Shown piece after piece: positions 18,386 through 26,005 of a stretch of 64,000 bases of DNA. The notes under the pieces are model-generated. The model did no database searches, had not been told where the DNA came from, and worked only from the letters and a program-made list of their open reading frames with translations. A program made the translations under genes and the position numbers. The stretch covers positions 1,178,001 through 1,242,000 of the forward strand of contig CP073694.1 in the NCBI GenBank assembly GCA_018228705.1. Direction: 5' to 3'. Each line of letters starts with the position of its first letter. Position 1 is the first letter of the stretch. This stretch comes from Dysosmobacter sp. Marseille-Q4140 (GTDB lineage: Bacteria; Bacillota; Clostridia; Oscillospirales; Oscillospiraceae).

Positions 18386-19384
18386 TCACTCCTTGCTGTA
18401 CGCCGGGGTGTGGCAGGGGGTATTCCACAGCCGCAGGGTCTCGTCGTCCCACTTGGCAATGTTCATCTGGAAGCCGGCGGCCTCCTGAACGGTGAGGATC
18501 TCGCCCACCATGCTGGCGACGACCTCCACACCCTTGGCCTTGAGGAACTCCACGGTGTCCTTGAACAGCACCAGCATCTCCATCATGGTGGTGGCGCCGC
18601 AGCCGTTGATCATGACGAAGGCCTTGTTGCCGCTCTTGAGGTCCAGATTTTTGCACAGGGCCTCGGCCACGGTGGCCACGGTCTCCTTGGCGGACATCAT
18701 GGGCACCCGGACGCCGCCGCCCTCGCCGTGCTGGCCGGCGCCGATCTCCATGAGGTCGGTCTCGCCCAGGTCGCCGAAGGACATGCCGTTCTGGGGATGG
18801 GTGGCGTCGGTGGACTTGACGGTGATGGAGGCCATGTTATCGGCATAGTGCTGGGCGATCTCGGCCACCTCGTCCAGGCTCTTGCCCTCCCGGGCGGCAG
18901 CCGCGGCGATGTGGTACAGGGCCACGGCGCCGGCCAGGCCGCGCTTGTTGTCCTCGCCGTTGGGGTCGAACTGGATCTCCTCGCCGGTGACCACCTGACG
19001 GACGTTGAGGCCCGCCTTCTTGGCCAGCTTCATGGCCTGCTTGCCGGCCAGCTGGTCGCCGGCGTAGTTCAGCGTCAGCAGCAGCACGCCGTGGCCCTTG
19101 TCCGCCAGCTTCATGGCGTCGAACACCAGCTGGCCGTTGGGAGCGGCGAAGATGTCGCCCACCGCCTGGACGTCCAGCATGCCGCGGCCCACGAAGCCCG
19201 CCTGGGCGGGCTCATGGCCGGAGCCGCCGTAGGTGACGATGGTCACCCGGTCCGCCGTCTCCAGGTCCTTGCTGATGACCAGGTGGCCGTCCACGTCCAC
19301 GATGTCGGGATAGGCCAGGCCCAGACCCACCAGTTCCTCGTCGGTGATGGTCTCGGGGGCGTTGATGAACTTCTTCATTTTCAT
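18386..19384 (-). CDS. dhaK: Dihydroxyacetone kinase subunit DhaK (ketose-binding)
   Basis: DhaK binds dihydroxyacetone or a related short ketose covalently through a histidine while DhaL delivers phosphate. The start is MKMKKFINAPETITDEE (ATG at 19382-19384), nine bases after GGGAG, giving 332 residues, the normal size. Seen motifs: GGSGHEPAQAGFVGRGML with His57, LNYAGD with Asp110, and EIGAGQHGEGG with His219, the hemiaminal-forming histidine. It lies between dhaL and lsrF. No DhaM phosphotransferase gene is nearby, so either a distant PTS protein or ATP supplies the phosphate. Confidence 0.93.
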   Translation of the reverse strand: MKMKKFINAPETITDEELVGLGLAYPDIVDVDGHLVISKDLETADRVTIVTYGGSGHEPAQAGFVGRGMLDVQAVGDIFAAPNGQLVFDAMKLADKGHGVLLLTLNYAGDQLAGKQAMKLAKKAGLNVRQVVTGEEIQFDPNGEDNKRGLAGAVALYHIAAAAAREGKSLDEVAEIAQHYADNMASITVKSTDATHPQNGMSFGDLGETDLMEIGAGQHGEGGGVRVPMMSAKETVATVAEALCKNLDLKSGNKAFVMINGCGATTMMEMLVLFKDTVEFLKAKGVEVVASMVGEILTVQEAAGFQMNIAKWDDETLRLWNTPCHTPAYSKE

Positions 19385-19421
19385 AGTAAACATCTCCCAT
19401 TCCACAGATATCGTCTTGTAC

Positions 19422-20033
19422 TCAGGCCTGCGCCAGGCCCCGGAAGAAATACGCCATGGAGGTAGCGCCGGCGTCCGCCGTGCCGATGGTCTTTTCGCCG
19501 TAGCTCTTGGCCCGGCCGAACTTGGACACAAAGCCCTTGGTGGCCTCAGCCCCTGCTTCCGCAGCCGCGGCCGCCGCAGAGAACAGCTCCTGCTCATCCT
19601 CCCCGGCATAGGCCGCGATGGCCTCGCTGGCGGGGATCAGGGCGTCCATCATGGTCTTGTCTCCCACCTTGGCGCCGGACATATCATCGATTTCCGCGAA
19701 GGCGTTGGCGAACATGGCCCGCAGGCCCGCCGCATCGACCTCCTCCCCCTCGGGGGCGGCCTCCTGCATCCCGTCCAGCCAGGTGTTCCACAGCGGCACG
19801 GCGCTGCCGCCGTTGAGGGTCATGACGGCCATGGCCGCGTCGTCCAGCATGGACTGGATGCCGCCGTCCGCGGCCTCCACCGCGGCGGAAATGGCCCCGG
19901 CGATCTTGGTCATGGTCAGCCCGTGGTCGGCGTCGCCGAACTTGGAGTCGATCTCCGTCAGCTCCTGCTCCGCGGCCATCACCGCCCCGCAGGCGTGCTG
20001 CAAACGCGCCGCCAGCTGATCTTTCGTCATCAC
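19422..20033 (-). CDS. dhaL: Dihydroxyacetone kinase subunit DhaL (nucleotide-binding)
   Basis: DhaL is the helical-barrel subunit carrying ADP or ATP with two magnesium ions. The 203-residue product has the acidic metal motif EIDSKFGDADHG (Asp29, Asp34, Asp36), the nucleotide segment NGGSAVPLWNTW, KVGDKTMMDAL, and GRAKSYGEKTIGTADAGATS. It is the first gene of the operon, with GGAGGTGACAAGTG before the ATG. A GTTAC-type inverted repeat sits 25-50 bases upstream. Confidence 0.92.
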   Translation of the reverse strand: MMTKDQLAARLQHACGAVMAAEQELTEIDSKFGDADHGLTMTKIAGAISAAVEAADGGIQSMLDDAAMAVMTLNGGSAVPLWNTWLDGMQEAAPEGEEVDAAGLRAMFANAFAEIDDMSGAKVGDKTMMDALIPASEAIAAYAGEDEQELFSAAAAAAEAGAEATKGFVSKFGRAKSYGEKTIGTADAGATSMAYFFRGLAQA

Positions 20034-20057
20034 TTGTCACCTCCTCCCCATCCGAAA

Positions 20058-20084
20058 TGTTACATTTGTGCATTTAACGTAACA
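20058..20084. promoter_or_regulatory. Putative SorC-family operator upstream of dhaL
   Basis: The ends TGTTAC (20058-20063) and GTAACA (20079-20084) form an inverted repeat about 25 bases before the dhaL start, and another GTTAC follows at 20091. The same GTTAC words recur upstream of the regulator gene, which suggests one protein binds both sites. Confidence 0.55.
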
Positions 20085-20166
20085 CCGGCAGTTACAGAAG
20101 TCAATATCTCCTGACGCTTTTCTCCGTATCCCATAGAGCGCGGCGGATCGCCTTGGTCAAAATGTG

Positions 20167-20201
20167 CAAACAAAACTCCCAGACGCTGCCGCGTCCGGGA
20201 G
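20167..20201 (-). terminator. Intrinsic terminator of the SorC regulator gene
   Basis: On the minus strand a hairpin (arm CTCCCGGACGC, loop GGCA, arm GCGTCTGGGAG) is followed by TTTTGTTTG. It lies 13 bases beyond the regulator stop and separates it from dhaL. Confidence 0.85.
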
Positions 20202-20213
20202 CTTTCGTGCCGG

Positions 20214-21143
20214 TCACTGTCCGAAGAGGGTCTGAGCCAGGGCGGCCCGGGCCACGATGTGGGTGAAGGCCCCGGTGCGGAGCGCACCCCGCAGAGCTCT
20301 GGCACTGGTGTTGGCGGAGCAGACCCCCACGATGTTGGGGCAGCGCATCAGCGTCTCCAGGGGGACCTGGATGGCGAAGTCCTGGTCCGACTGGATGATG
20401 GTCCCTGCTTCGTTGAAGTAGTAGACCAGCATCCGCCCGCAGGCGTGCTGCTGCTGGAGGAGACTGCCGTACCGGACCAGGGAGGCGAAGTCCGGGCTGG
20501 AGGGATAGTCGCCGATGTTGACCAGGGCCGTGTCGATCTGCTCCCACTGCTGGTGGATCTGGCGGTAGACCTCCGTAGAGCAGAGGACCTGCTTTTCCTC
20601 CAGACTGTCCGGCAGGGCCGGAAGGTAGAGGAAATGGGGCGCCGCGCCCAGCTGCTGGGCCATCAGGCGCACATTTTCGTTGGACTGGTAGTTGCGGGCA
20701 GGGATGCTGGCATTGCCCACCAGAGGGCAGATATCGGTGACGGAGCTGTCCGGCTGGGGGTGCTTTTCCAGCCAGGTCACCAGCTGGCCGATGAGATAGC
20801 CCCAGCCCACTCCCAGGCGGCGGGCACCGATCTGCCGCAGCAGGTCCACAGCTCCCTGGGACAGCAGTTGGTTGGTGGCGTCCTCATCCTCGCCGTCCTC
20901 CACCAGGACGCCGCCCCGGATGGAGCTGGTCATCCGCAGCCGGTCCAGCAGGCTGGACGCCCGGGTCCCGGGCTCGTGAATCAGGATCTCCACCACGCCC
21001 AGCTCCCTGGCCTCACTGAGCATCCGGCTGATCAGAGGACGGGACACCCCCAGTTCCGCCGCGATGTCGCTTTGCTTCCGGTCCTCCAGATAATACCGTC
21101 GGGCCACATGAGCCAGCCGCCGCAGCTTCTCCGTTTCCGGCAC
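20214..21143 (-). CDS. SorC/LsrR-family transcriptional regulator
   Basis: Sugar-phosphate-responsive DNA-binding protein of 309 residues. Residues about 12-55 form a helix-turn-helix (YYLEDRKQSDIAAELGVSRPLISRMLSEARELGVV) and the rest is the SorC ligand domain with GVGWGYLIGQLV and the NYQSNENV and CPLVGN segments. It lies directly upstream of dhaL-dhaK-lsrF-VOC on the same strand but with its own terminator, so it most likely controls that operon. GTTAC repeats occur before both transcription units. In E. coli LsrR is the lsr repressor released by phospho-AI-2. Confidence 0.9.
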   Translation of the reverse strand: MPETEKLRRLAHVARRYYLEDRKQSDIAAELGVSRPLISRMLSEARELGVVEILIHEPGTRASSLLDRLRMTSSIRGGVLVEDGEDEDATNQLLSQGAVDLLRQIGARRLGVGWGYLIGQLVTWLEKHPQPDSSVTDICPLVGNASIPARNYQSNENVRLMAQQLGAAPHFLYLPALPDSLEEKQVLCSTEVYRQIHQQWEQIDTALVNIGDYPSSPDFASLVRYGSLLQQQHACGRMLVYYFNEAGTIIQSDQDFAIQVPLETLMRCPNIVGVCSANTSARALRGALRTGAFTHIVARAALAQTLFGQ

Positions 21144-21172
21144 CGCCGCCGCCCCCTTTCGTGTCTGTGTCT

Positions 21173-21206
21173 TGTTACATATGTTACTTTACCATATGAC
21201 AGTTAC
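21173..21206. promoter_or_regulatory. Putative SorC-family operator upstream of the regulator gene
   Basis: TGTTACATATGTTAC (21173-21187) is followed by another GTTAC at 21202-21206. The words match those before dhaL, suggesting autoregulation. Confidence 0.5.
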
Positions 21207-21237
21207 AAATGCAACCCCCTTCTCCGCTCTCCAAACA

Positions 21238-21273
21238 CCAAGGAGGGAGCCGGAATCCCGGCTCCCTCCTTGG
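21238..21273. terminator. Perfect 16-bp stem-loop, probable terminator
   Basis: Arms CCAAGGAGGGAGCCGG and CCGGCTCCCTCCTTGG with loop AATC. There is no long T-run on either side. It lies between pdaA (93 bases past its stop, minus strand) and the SorC gene promoter, so it probably blocks pdaA read-through into that region. Confidence 0.6.
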
Positions 21274-21366
21274 CGGAAGATTGGATGAAAAGAAGTTTTT
21301 GTCTCTTGCAAGTATTACGATACCGCAGAGTTGTTAAGCAAACCAGCAGAGATTGTTTCAAAAGTT

Positions 21367-22200
21367 TTAAATCCCACGATTTAGCTGGGGAAGTTCTTCC
21401 AGCGAGGCAAACCGATAGCCCATGTCCTCCCACTTGGTCAGCAGGTCATCCAAAATGGCGGCGTTGGTGGCGGAGGTGGAGTGCAGCAGCACGATGGCCC
21501 CGTCGTGGATCCGGGGCAGGAGCTTGGCGTAGGCGGCCTCCGCCGTGGGCTGGTCGTCCACGTACCAGTCCACATAGGCCAGGCTCCAGAACACCGTGGT
21601 GTATCCCAGGGCCTGGGCCTGTTTCAGGTTTTCCTCACTGTACTTGCCCTGGGGCGGGCGGTAGAACTTGGACAGCTCCTGCCCGGTGGTCTCCCGGTAC
21701 AGCGCCTCCAGCGACGCCAGCTCCTCCTGGAAGGCCGCCTGGTCCGAGATGGCGGACATATCCGGGTGGTGGTAGGTGTGATTGCCCACGATGTGGCCCT
21801 CCGCCGCCATGCGTTTGACGATGTCCGGCGCCGTCTCCACCATATTGCCCACCACGAAGAAAGCCGCCGGTGCGCTGTGCTTTTTCAGCGCGTCCAGAAT
21901 GGCCTCCGTATAGCCGTTCTCATAGCCGCAGTCGAAGGTCAGGTAAATCACCTTCTCACCGGTATCGCCCAGGTAATAGGCGCCGTACCGGGCCAGATCC
22001 TCTGCCGTGGCATTGCCGATGGGCGCCTGCCCCTCCGTCTGGAAGGACAATCCCCAGTCCACTGCCGAAGCGGGTACCGCGGCTCCCCCCGCTGTCTGGG
22101 CCGCCGGGCCGTCCTCCTGCACATACAGCCACACCGACCCGGCCACGAACAGGGTCAGGGCCGCCAAAACGATCATCACCTTGTCACGGGTCCGAAACAT
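21367..22200 (-). CDS. Polysaccharide deacetylase, PdaA-like
   Basis: PdaA removes the acetyl group from muramic acid so that delta-lactam can form in the spore cortex. The start is MFRTRDKVMIVLAALTLF (ATG at 22198-22200), eight bases after GGAGG, giving 277 residues with an N-terminal membrane anchor. The catalytic domain has the PdaA-specific motif YLTFDCGYENG (Asp90), the metal histidines in HTYHH (141 and 145), FYRPPQGKYSEENL and IVLLHSTS. This supports a spore-forming host. It is divergent from the serpin gene. Confidence 0.88.
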   Translation of the reverse strand: MFRTRDKVMIVLAALTLFVAGSVWLYVQEDGPAAQTAGGAAVPASAVDWGLSFQTEGQAPIGNATAEDLARYGAYYLGDTGEKVIYLTFDCGYENGYTEAILDALKKHSAPAAFFVVGNMVETAPDIVKRMAAEGHIVGNHTYHHPDMSAISDQAAFQEELASLEALYRETTGQELSKFYRPPQGKYSEENLKQAQALGYTTVFWSLAYVDWYVDDQPTAEAAYAKLLPRIHDGAIVLLHSTSATNAAILDDLLTKWEDMGYRFASLEELPQLNRGI

Positions 22201-22344
22201 ATGATGCACCTCCTGTGATCTCTGCTCACAGGATGCGCCGCCGGAGCCGCGGCTATGCGGATTTTTTTCGCCCGCACGGAACGCCGCCTCGTTTTTGCCG
22301 TCTTTATCGGCAGAAGCGCCTGCTGATATCAAAGGAGGTCCGTG

Positions 22345-23577
22345 ATGAAAAAGAAGCTGCTTGCCCTGGCCCTGTGCCTGCTGTCCCTGCTGACCGCCTG
22401 CGGCGGTCCCGCCTACTCCGCCGAAGTCCTGTCCTCCGGCGGCCGGAAAGCCCCGGCGGAGGCCGTGGACCTGAACGGTCCCGGCGCCCTGGCCGCCACG
22501 GACTTTGCCGTGGAGCTACTGCAACATACCGACGACGGCGGAAACATCCTCCTGTCTCCGATTTCCGTCCTCTCGGCCCTGGCCATGACGGCCAACGGCG
22601 CCGCCGGGGAGACGAAAACCCAAATGGAAGAAACCCTGGGCCTGCCGGTGGAGGAACTCAACGCCTACCTTCAATCTTACGCCGGTTCCCTCCCTGAGAG
22701 CAAAGAGGCCCGCTGCTCCCTGGCCAACTCCGTCTGGTTCCGGGACGATGCCGGCCGCCTCACGATGGAGCAGGCCTTTCTGGATACCTGCGCCGGCTAT
22801 TACGGCGCCGACCTGTTCCGGGCGCCCTTCGACAAGACCACCCTGGCGGACCTCAACGCCTGGGTGTCGGACCGCACCGACGGGATGATCCCCGCCATCC
22901 TGGACCGTATCCCCGACAGCGCCATGGTGTACCTGGTCAACGCCCTGGCCTTTGACGGCCAGTGGGAGAGTGTCTACCGGGAAAATCAGATCCACGAGGG
23001 CACCTTCACCGCGGAGGACGGCGCAGCGCAGCCGGTCCAAATGATGTACAGCCAGGAGTACGCCTACCTGGAAGACGGTCTGGCCACAGGCTTTCTCAAA
23101 TATTACGAGGGCGGGACCTATGCCTTTGCCGCGCTGCTTCCCAATGAGGGCGTGTCCCTGGAGGACTACATCGCCTCCCTGACCGGCGAAGGACTGCGGA
23201 ATACGCTCACCTCCGCCCAGTCGGAGGCCATGGAGGCCGCCGTCCCCCAGTTCACCGCCCAGTACAGCAGTGAACTCAGCGGCGTGCTGACAGAGCTGGG
23301 CATGGCGGATGCCTTTGACGCCTCCCGGGCGGACTTCTCCTCTATGGGCAGTTCCCCCGACGGCCCCCTCTACATCAGCCGGGTGCTCCACAAGACCTTC
23401 CTGGCCCTGGATGCCCAGGGTACCCGGGCCGGCGCCGCTACGGTGGTGGAGGTGGATACCGGTTCCAGCGCTCCCGGACGGACGGTGTATCTCAACCGCC
23501 CCTTCCTGTACCTGCTGGTGGACTGTGAGGCGAACCTTCCCCTCTTCATCGGCGCGGTCCGGGATCTGGAAAACTGA
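22345..23577 (+). CDS. Serpin-family protease inhibitor, lipoprotein
   Basis: Serpins trap serine or cysteine proteases by a conformational suicide mechanism. The 410-residue product has a lipoprotein signal (LLSLLTACGG), placing it on the cell surface. Serpin landmarks: NILLSPISVLSALAMTANGAAG, the hinge GTRAGAATVVEV, and C-terminal NRPFLYLLVD. Counting from the hinge, the scissile bond would be near Gly-Ser, so an elastase- or subtilisin-like target is more likely than a trypsin-like one. The start is the ATG at 22345, six bases after GGAGG; a GTG three bases earlier is too close. It has its own terminator. Confidence 0.93.
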   Translation: MKKKLLALALCLLSLLTACGGPAYSAEVLSSGGRKAPAEAVDLNGPGALAATDFAVELLQHTDDGGNILLSPISVLSALAMTANGAAGETKTQMEETLGLPVEELNAYLQSYAGSLPESKEARCSLANSVWFRDDAGRLTMEQAFLDTCAGYYGADLFRAPFDKTTLADLNAWVSDRTDGMIPAILDRIPDSAMVYLVNALAFDGQWESVYRENQIHEGTFTAEDGAAQPVQMMYSQEYAYLEDGLATGFLKYYEGGTYAFAALLPNEGVSLEDYIASLTGEGLRNTLTSAQSEAMEAAVPQFTAQYSSELSGVLTELGMADAFDASRADFSSMGSSPDGPLYISRVLHKTFLALDAQGTRAGAATVVEVDTGSSAPGRTVYLNRPFLYLLVDCEANLPLFIGAVRDLEN

Positions 23578-23581
23578 AACG

Positions 23582-23619
23582 AAAAAAAGGAGCGGGGCCA
23601 CTGGTCCCGCTCCTTTTTT
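23582..23619. terminator. Bidirectional terminator at the serpin/phage-cassette boundary
   Basis: Arms AAAAAAGGAGCGGG and CCCGCTCCTTTTTT around a nine-base loop. It ends the serpin transcript and the convergent phage transcript, and so marks the downstream limit of the cassette. Confidence 0.92.
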
Positions 23620-23621
23620 GT

Positions 23622-24194
23622 TCATTCTTCCGGCGGCACCGCCAGCTGAAAGCTCTCCCAGGTATGCTTCGCTGCCTCCACCATGGCCCAGGTGTATCCG
23701 GTCCGCTCACACTCTTCCCAAGTCAGATACCGCAGGTAGAACTCCACACCCAGATGACAGGGCAGGATGTCCAAAATGATCTTCTGGATCTGCTCGTACT
23801 CCGGCGGCTCCCCCGCCACCTCCGGGAAGATCACCCGCACGTTCTGTCCGCCCATCTCAATGGCCCGGGCCTTGATGCCGCACCCCCGCAGGGTGGCGTC
23901 GATGGCACCGGGCGTCAGGCTGTCGCCGTCGATCTGCAACAGGGCGGCGATGGCGGCCCGGCGGTCCTCCGCAGTAAAGGCGGCGGGCCTGCGGGCGAAG
24001 AGGGCCTCCCGCCGGTCCAGGCCCTCCCCCTGGGCCGTGGCCGTGCAGCCCTCCCGCTCCACGTACTCCAGGGTCTCTTCTGCCGCGTCCAGGCCGTCGC
24101 CTAATGCGTACACCGCCGCCCCTCCGGCGGAGGTCTCCGACAAGTCGTAGATCCCCAGGGGCGAGAGCAGCCGGATCAGATAGTCCGCGTACAT
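23622..24194 (-). CDS. Phage tail-end baseplate protein (YmfQ/XkdU-like)
   Basis: The 190-residue product starts MYADYLIRLLSPLGIYDLS and ends with LPCHLGVEFYLRYLTWEE, the layout of YmfQ/DUF2313-like proteins that follow baseplate J in Mu- and PBSX-type tails. It is the last gene of the cassette, four bases after the J gene and three bases before the terminator arm region. No tail fibre, holin or endolysin follows, which is unusual for a contractile phage. Confidence 0.75.
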   Translation of the reverse strand: MYADYLIRLLSPLGIYDLSETSAGGAAVYALGDGLDAAEETLEYVEREGCTATAQGEGLDRREALFARRPAAFTAEDRRAAIAALLQIDGDSLTPGAIDATLRGCGIKARAIEMGGQNVRVIFPEVAGEPPEYEQIQKIILDILPCHLGVEFYLRYLTWEECERTGYTWAMVEAAKHTWESFQLAVPPEE

Positions 24195-24198
24195 CCGC

Positions 24199-25257
24199 TC
24201 ACACTCCCATCTCCGCCACGGTCAGCGTCCCCAGCAAGGGCAGCATCCCGCTGCCCCCGGTCACATCCGAGGCCGGGGCCGTGATGCGGTAGTTGGTCAC
24301 GCCCTCTACGGCATAGATCCGGCTGCCCAGCTCCGCCCGCAGCAGCGGCTTTCCCAGCAGCTGTCCGCCGAACAGGGCCGTCACAGCCTGCTCCACCAGG
24401 GGCTTGACCGTCTCAAAGGCCGTCCCGTCAGCCGCCGCCACCTGCACCGTCACATCCACACTTTTGGCGATGGGCGCCAGCACCTCCACATCCACGGCAA
24501 TCTCCCGCTTTTCCTGAAGATCTGCCTGGACCTCCTCCAGCAGTTCTCCGTCCGGCAGCCCCGCCTCCGTGGCGATATACACATCCACAGTCCCGATCCC
24601 CCGGGCCCGGCCCACTGCCTGGGCCGCCGCCACGCCCGCATGACTCATGGCGGACTGCTCATACCAGGCGGCGTTGGCTCCGTTGGGCAGACGCAGATAG
24701 CTCTCCAGCACCCGCGCGCGCAGACTCTCGTCATCCTCGGCGTCGCTTCCGCCGAAAAATGCGGCGGGGTTGGTACAACCGGTAATGCCCACGGGACAGG
24801 CGGTCAGCACCGCCACGCTGCCAGCCGGCACATTGCCGGTCTCGCCGCTCTCCACTGCCTCCGCCGGCACATCCACAAACAGGTCTCCCGCCGGCAGCAC
24901 CGCGTCAGCGGTGGTCTGAAATCGAACCTCTCCCGCCGTCATGCAGACGGTCCCGGCAGTGATGGGCAGTTCCACCGCCGACGGGCTGACCACGGAAAAG
25001 CGCAGCGTCCCCACCGCCTTTGTGGCCTCCCGGCGGGAAACGCCCCGCATCTGGGCATGGCCGTCCAGATACATCCCCTGGGCCGTCTGGGGAAAGCACT
25101 GGTCCAGTACCCACCAGGCCTGGATATCCAAAGCCTGGAGCTGGGCAGCCGCGGCATAGAGCCGCACCGCCAGGTCACAGTCCTCCGCCAGAGCCGTCCC
25201 GGTCCGCCGGGCATAGGACTCCAGCAGCAGGCGATAGATCTCATCAATGGTTTTCAC
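24199..25257 (-). CDS. Baseplate J-like protein (XkdT-like)
   Basis: Baseplate J proteins form the outer baseplate wedges of contractile tails. The 352-residue product begins at GTG (25255-25257) after AGAGGAGGAAACG. It has the J-family layout: an N-terminal helical part (LDIQAWWVLDQCFPQTAQGMYLDGHAQMRGV), a middle beta part with GNVPAGSVAVLT, and the segment DDESLRARVLESYLRLPNGANAAWYEQSAMS that is diagnostic for the family. Reading frame is intact. Confidence 0.9.
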   Translation of the reverse strand: MKTIDEIYRLLLESYARRTGTALAEDCDLAVRLYAAAAQLQALDIQAWWVLDQCFPQTAQGMYLDGHAQMRGVSRREATKAVGTLRFSVVSPSAVELPITAGTVCMTAGEVRFQTTADAVLPAGDLFVDVPAEAVESGETGNVPAGSVAVLTACPVGITGCTNPAAFFGGSDAEDDESLRARVLESYLRLPNGANAAWYEQSAMSHAGVAAAQAVGRARGIGTVDVYIATEAGLPDGELLEEVQADLQEKREIAVDVEVLAPIAKSVDVTVQVAAADGTAFETVKPLVEQAVTALFGGQLLGKPLLRAELGSRIYAVEGVTNYRITAPASDVTGGSGMLPLLGTLTVAEMGV

Positions 25258-25270
25258 CCGTTTCCTCCTC

Positions 25271-25615
25271 TCACCGGACTTCCAGGGTCACCGACAGCGT
25301 CTCCCCCTGCCAGGTCATCTCTGCGGTCAGCTCTGTCCGCCCCTCCGCCTGGCGCAGGGTCACCGTCTCCACCGTCAGTCCTGTTTCTGCCGCAAGGGCC
25401 TCCGCCACGTACTGCTCTGCGGCGGACTGCCGCCCAGCGGCGCCGACCCGGCCCAGCTGCCACAGGCGGCTGCCCAGGTCCTGCAAAAAGGGGAACTGTC
25501 CCCGCCGGGCCATCAGCCGGTACAGCACCCGCTCCAGCAGGGCTTCCCGGCCCTCCGCCCGGCGCAGTCCTCCCGCGCCGTCCGGCACATAGTCTCCGTT
25601 CCGGATCGCCAGCAT
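25271..25615 (-). CDS. Baseplate wedge protein, gp25/W-like (XkdS-like)
   Basis: Small 114-residue protein starting MLAIRNGDYVPDGAGG. The stretch LLERVLYRLMARRGQFPFLQDLGSRLWQL and the following two-strand end resemble gp25/XkdS wedge proteins, which bridge the baseplate to the sheath. It lies immediately before J, as in PBSX. The assignment rests mostly on order and weak similarity. Confidence 0.7.
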   Translation of the reverse strand: MLAIRNGDYVPDGAGGLRRAEGREALLERVLYRLMARRGQFPFLQDLGSRLWQLGRVGAAGRQSAAEQYVAEALAAETGLTVETVTLRQAEGRTELTAEMTWQGETLSVTLEVR

Positions 25616-25630
25616 AACAGTCTCCTCCTC

Positions 25631-26005
25631 TCAGCAATAGCAGGGCCGGTAGACCTCACCGTTGATCAGCAGCAGACCCCGGATGTCCACGATCCCGCCC
25701 TGGCGCAGATATACGCTTCCGCCGCCGGGGCCGAAGAGATACACCTCACCAGGCTGCATCCCCTCCGGGATCTGTCTCTGCCGGGCCCCGGCCACACACT
25801 GCTCCTCGCCGCCGGGGCCACCCTTGATTACCAGCACCGTCTCGCCGCTCTCCGGCAGCCACGCGTATCCGCCGGGGCCGTACACCGGCAGGGCCCGGAC
25901 CTCTCCCCTGGTCACCACGCCCGCGCTGCCGCCGGCAATGGTGGTCATCCCCAGGTCGGCGTCGGCGGTGGGGATCTCCGGCCTCATCTGTTTGGAAAGC
26001 CACAT
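25631..26005 (-). CDS. Baseplate spike/hub-associated protein
   Basis: The 124-residue product is glycine-rich with beta-strand character (VVTRGEVRALPVYGPGGYAWLPESGETVLVI and GEVYLFGPGGGSVYLRQGG). This suggests a short OB-fold plus spike protein of the gpV/gp45 or XkdR class. The start ATG directly follows the hub stop (TGAATG). It lies between the hub and the gp25-like gene, the normal spike position. Exact family is uncertain. Confidence 0.6.
   Translation of the reverse strand: MWLSKQMRPEIPTADADLGMTTIAGGSAGVVTRGEVRALPVYGPGGYAWLPESGETVLVIKGGPGGEEQCVAGARQRQIPEGMQPGEVYLFGPGGGSVYLRQGGIVDIRGLLLINGEVYRPCYC

Noticed and set aside
17462..19465. 667-codon plus-strand frame opposite lsrF and dhaK
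   Set aside because: Antisense shadow of strongly conserved enzymes; no recognisable fold or ribosome binding site.
21291..21366. Short AT-rich stretch after pdaA as a gene remnant
   Set aside because: It has no open frame of note and no similarity to its neighbours that I can recognise; it is treated as the pdaA 3' region.
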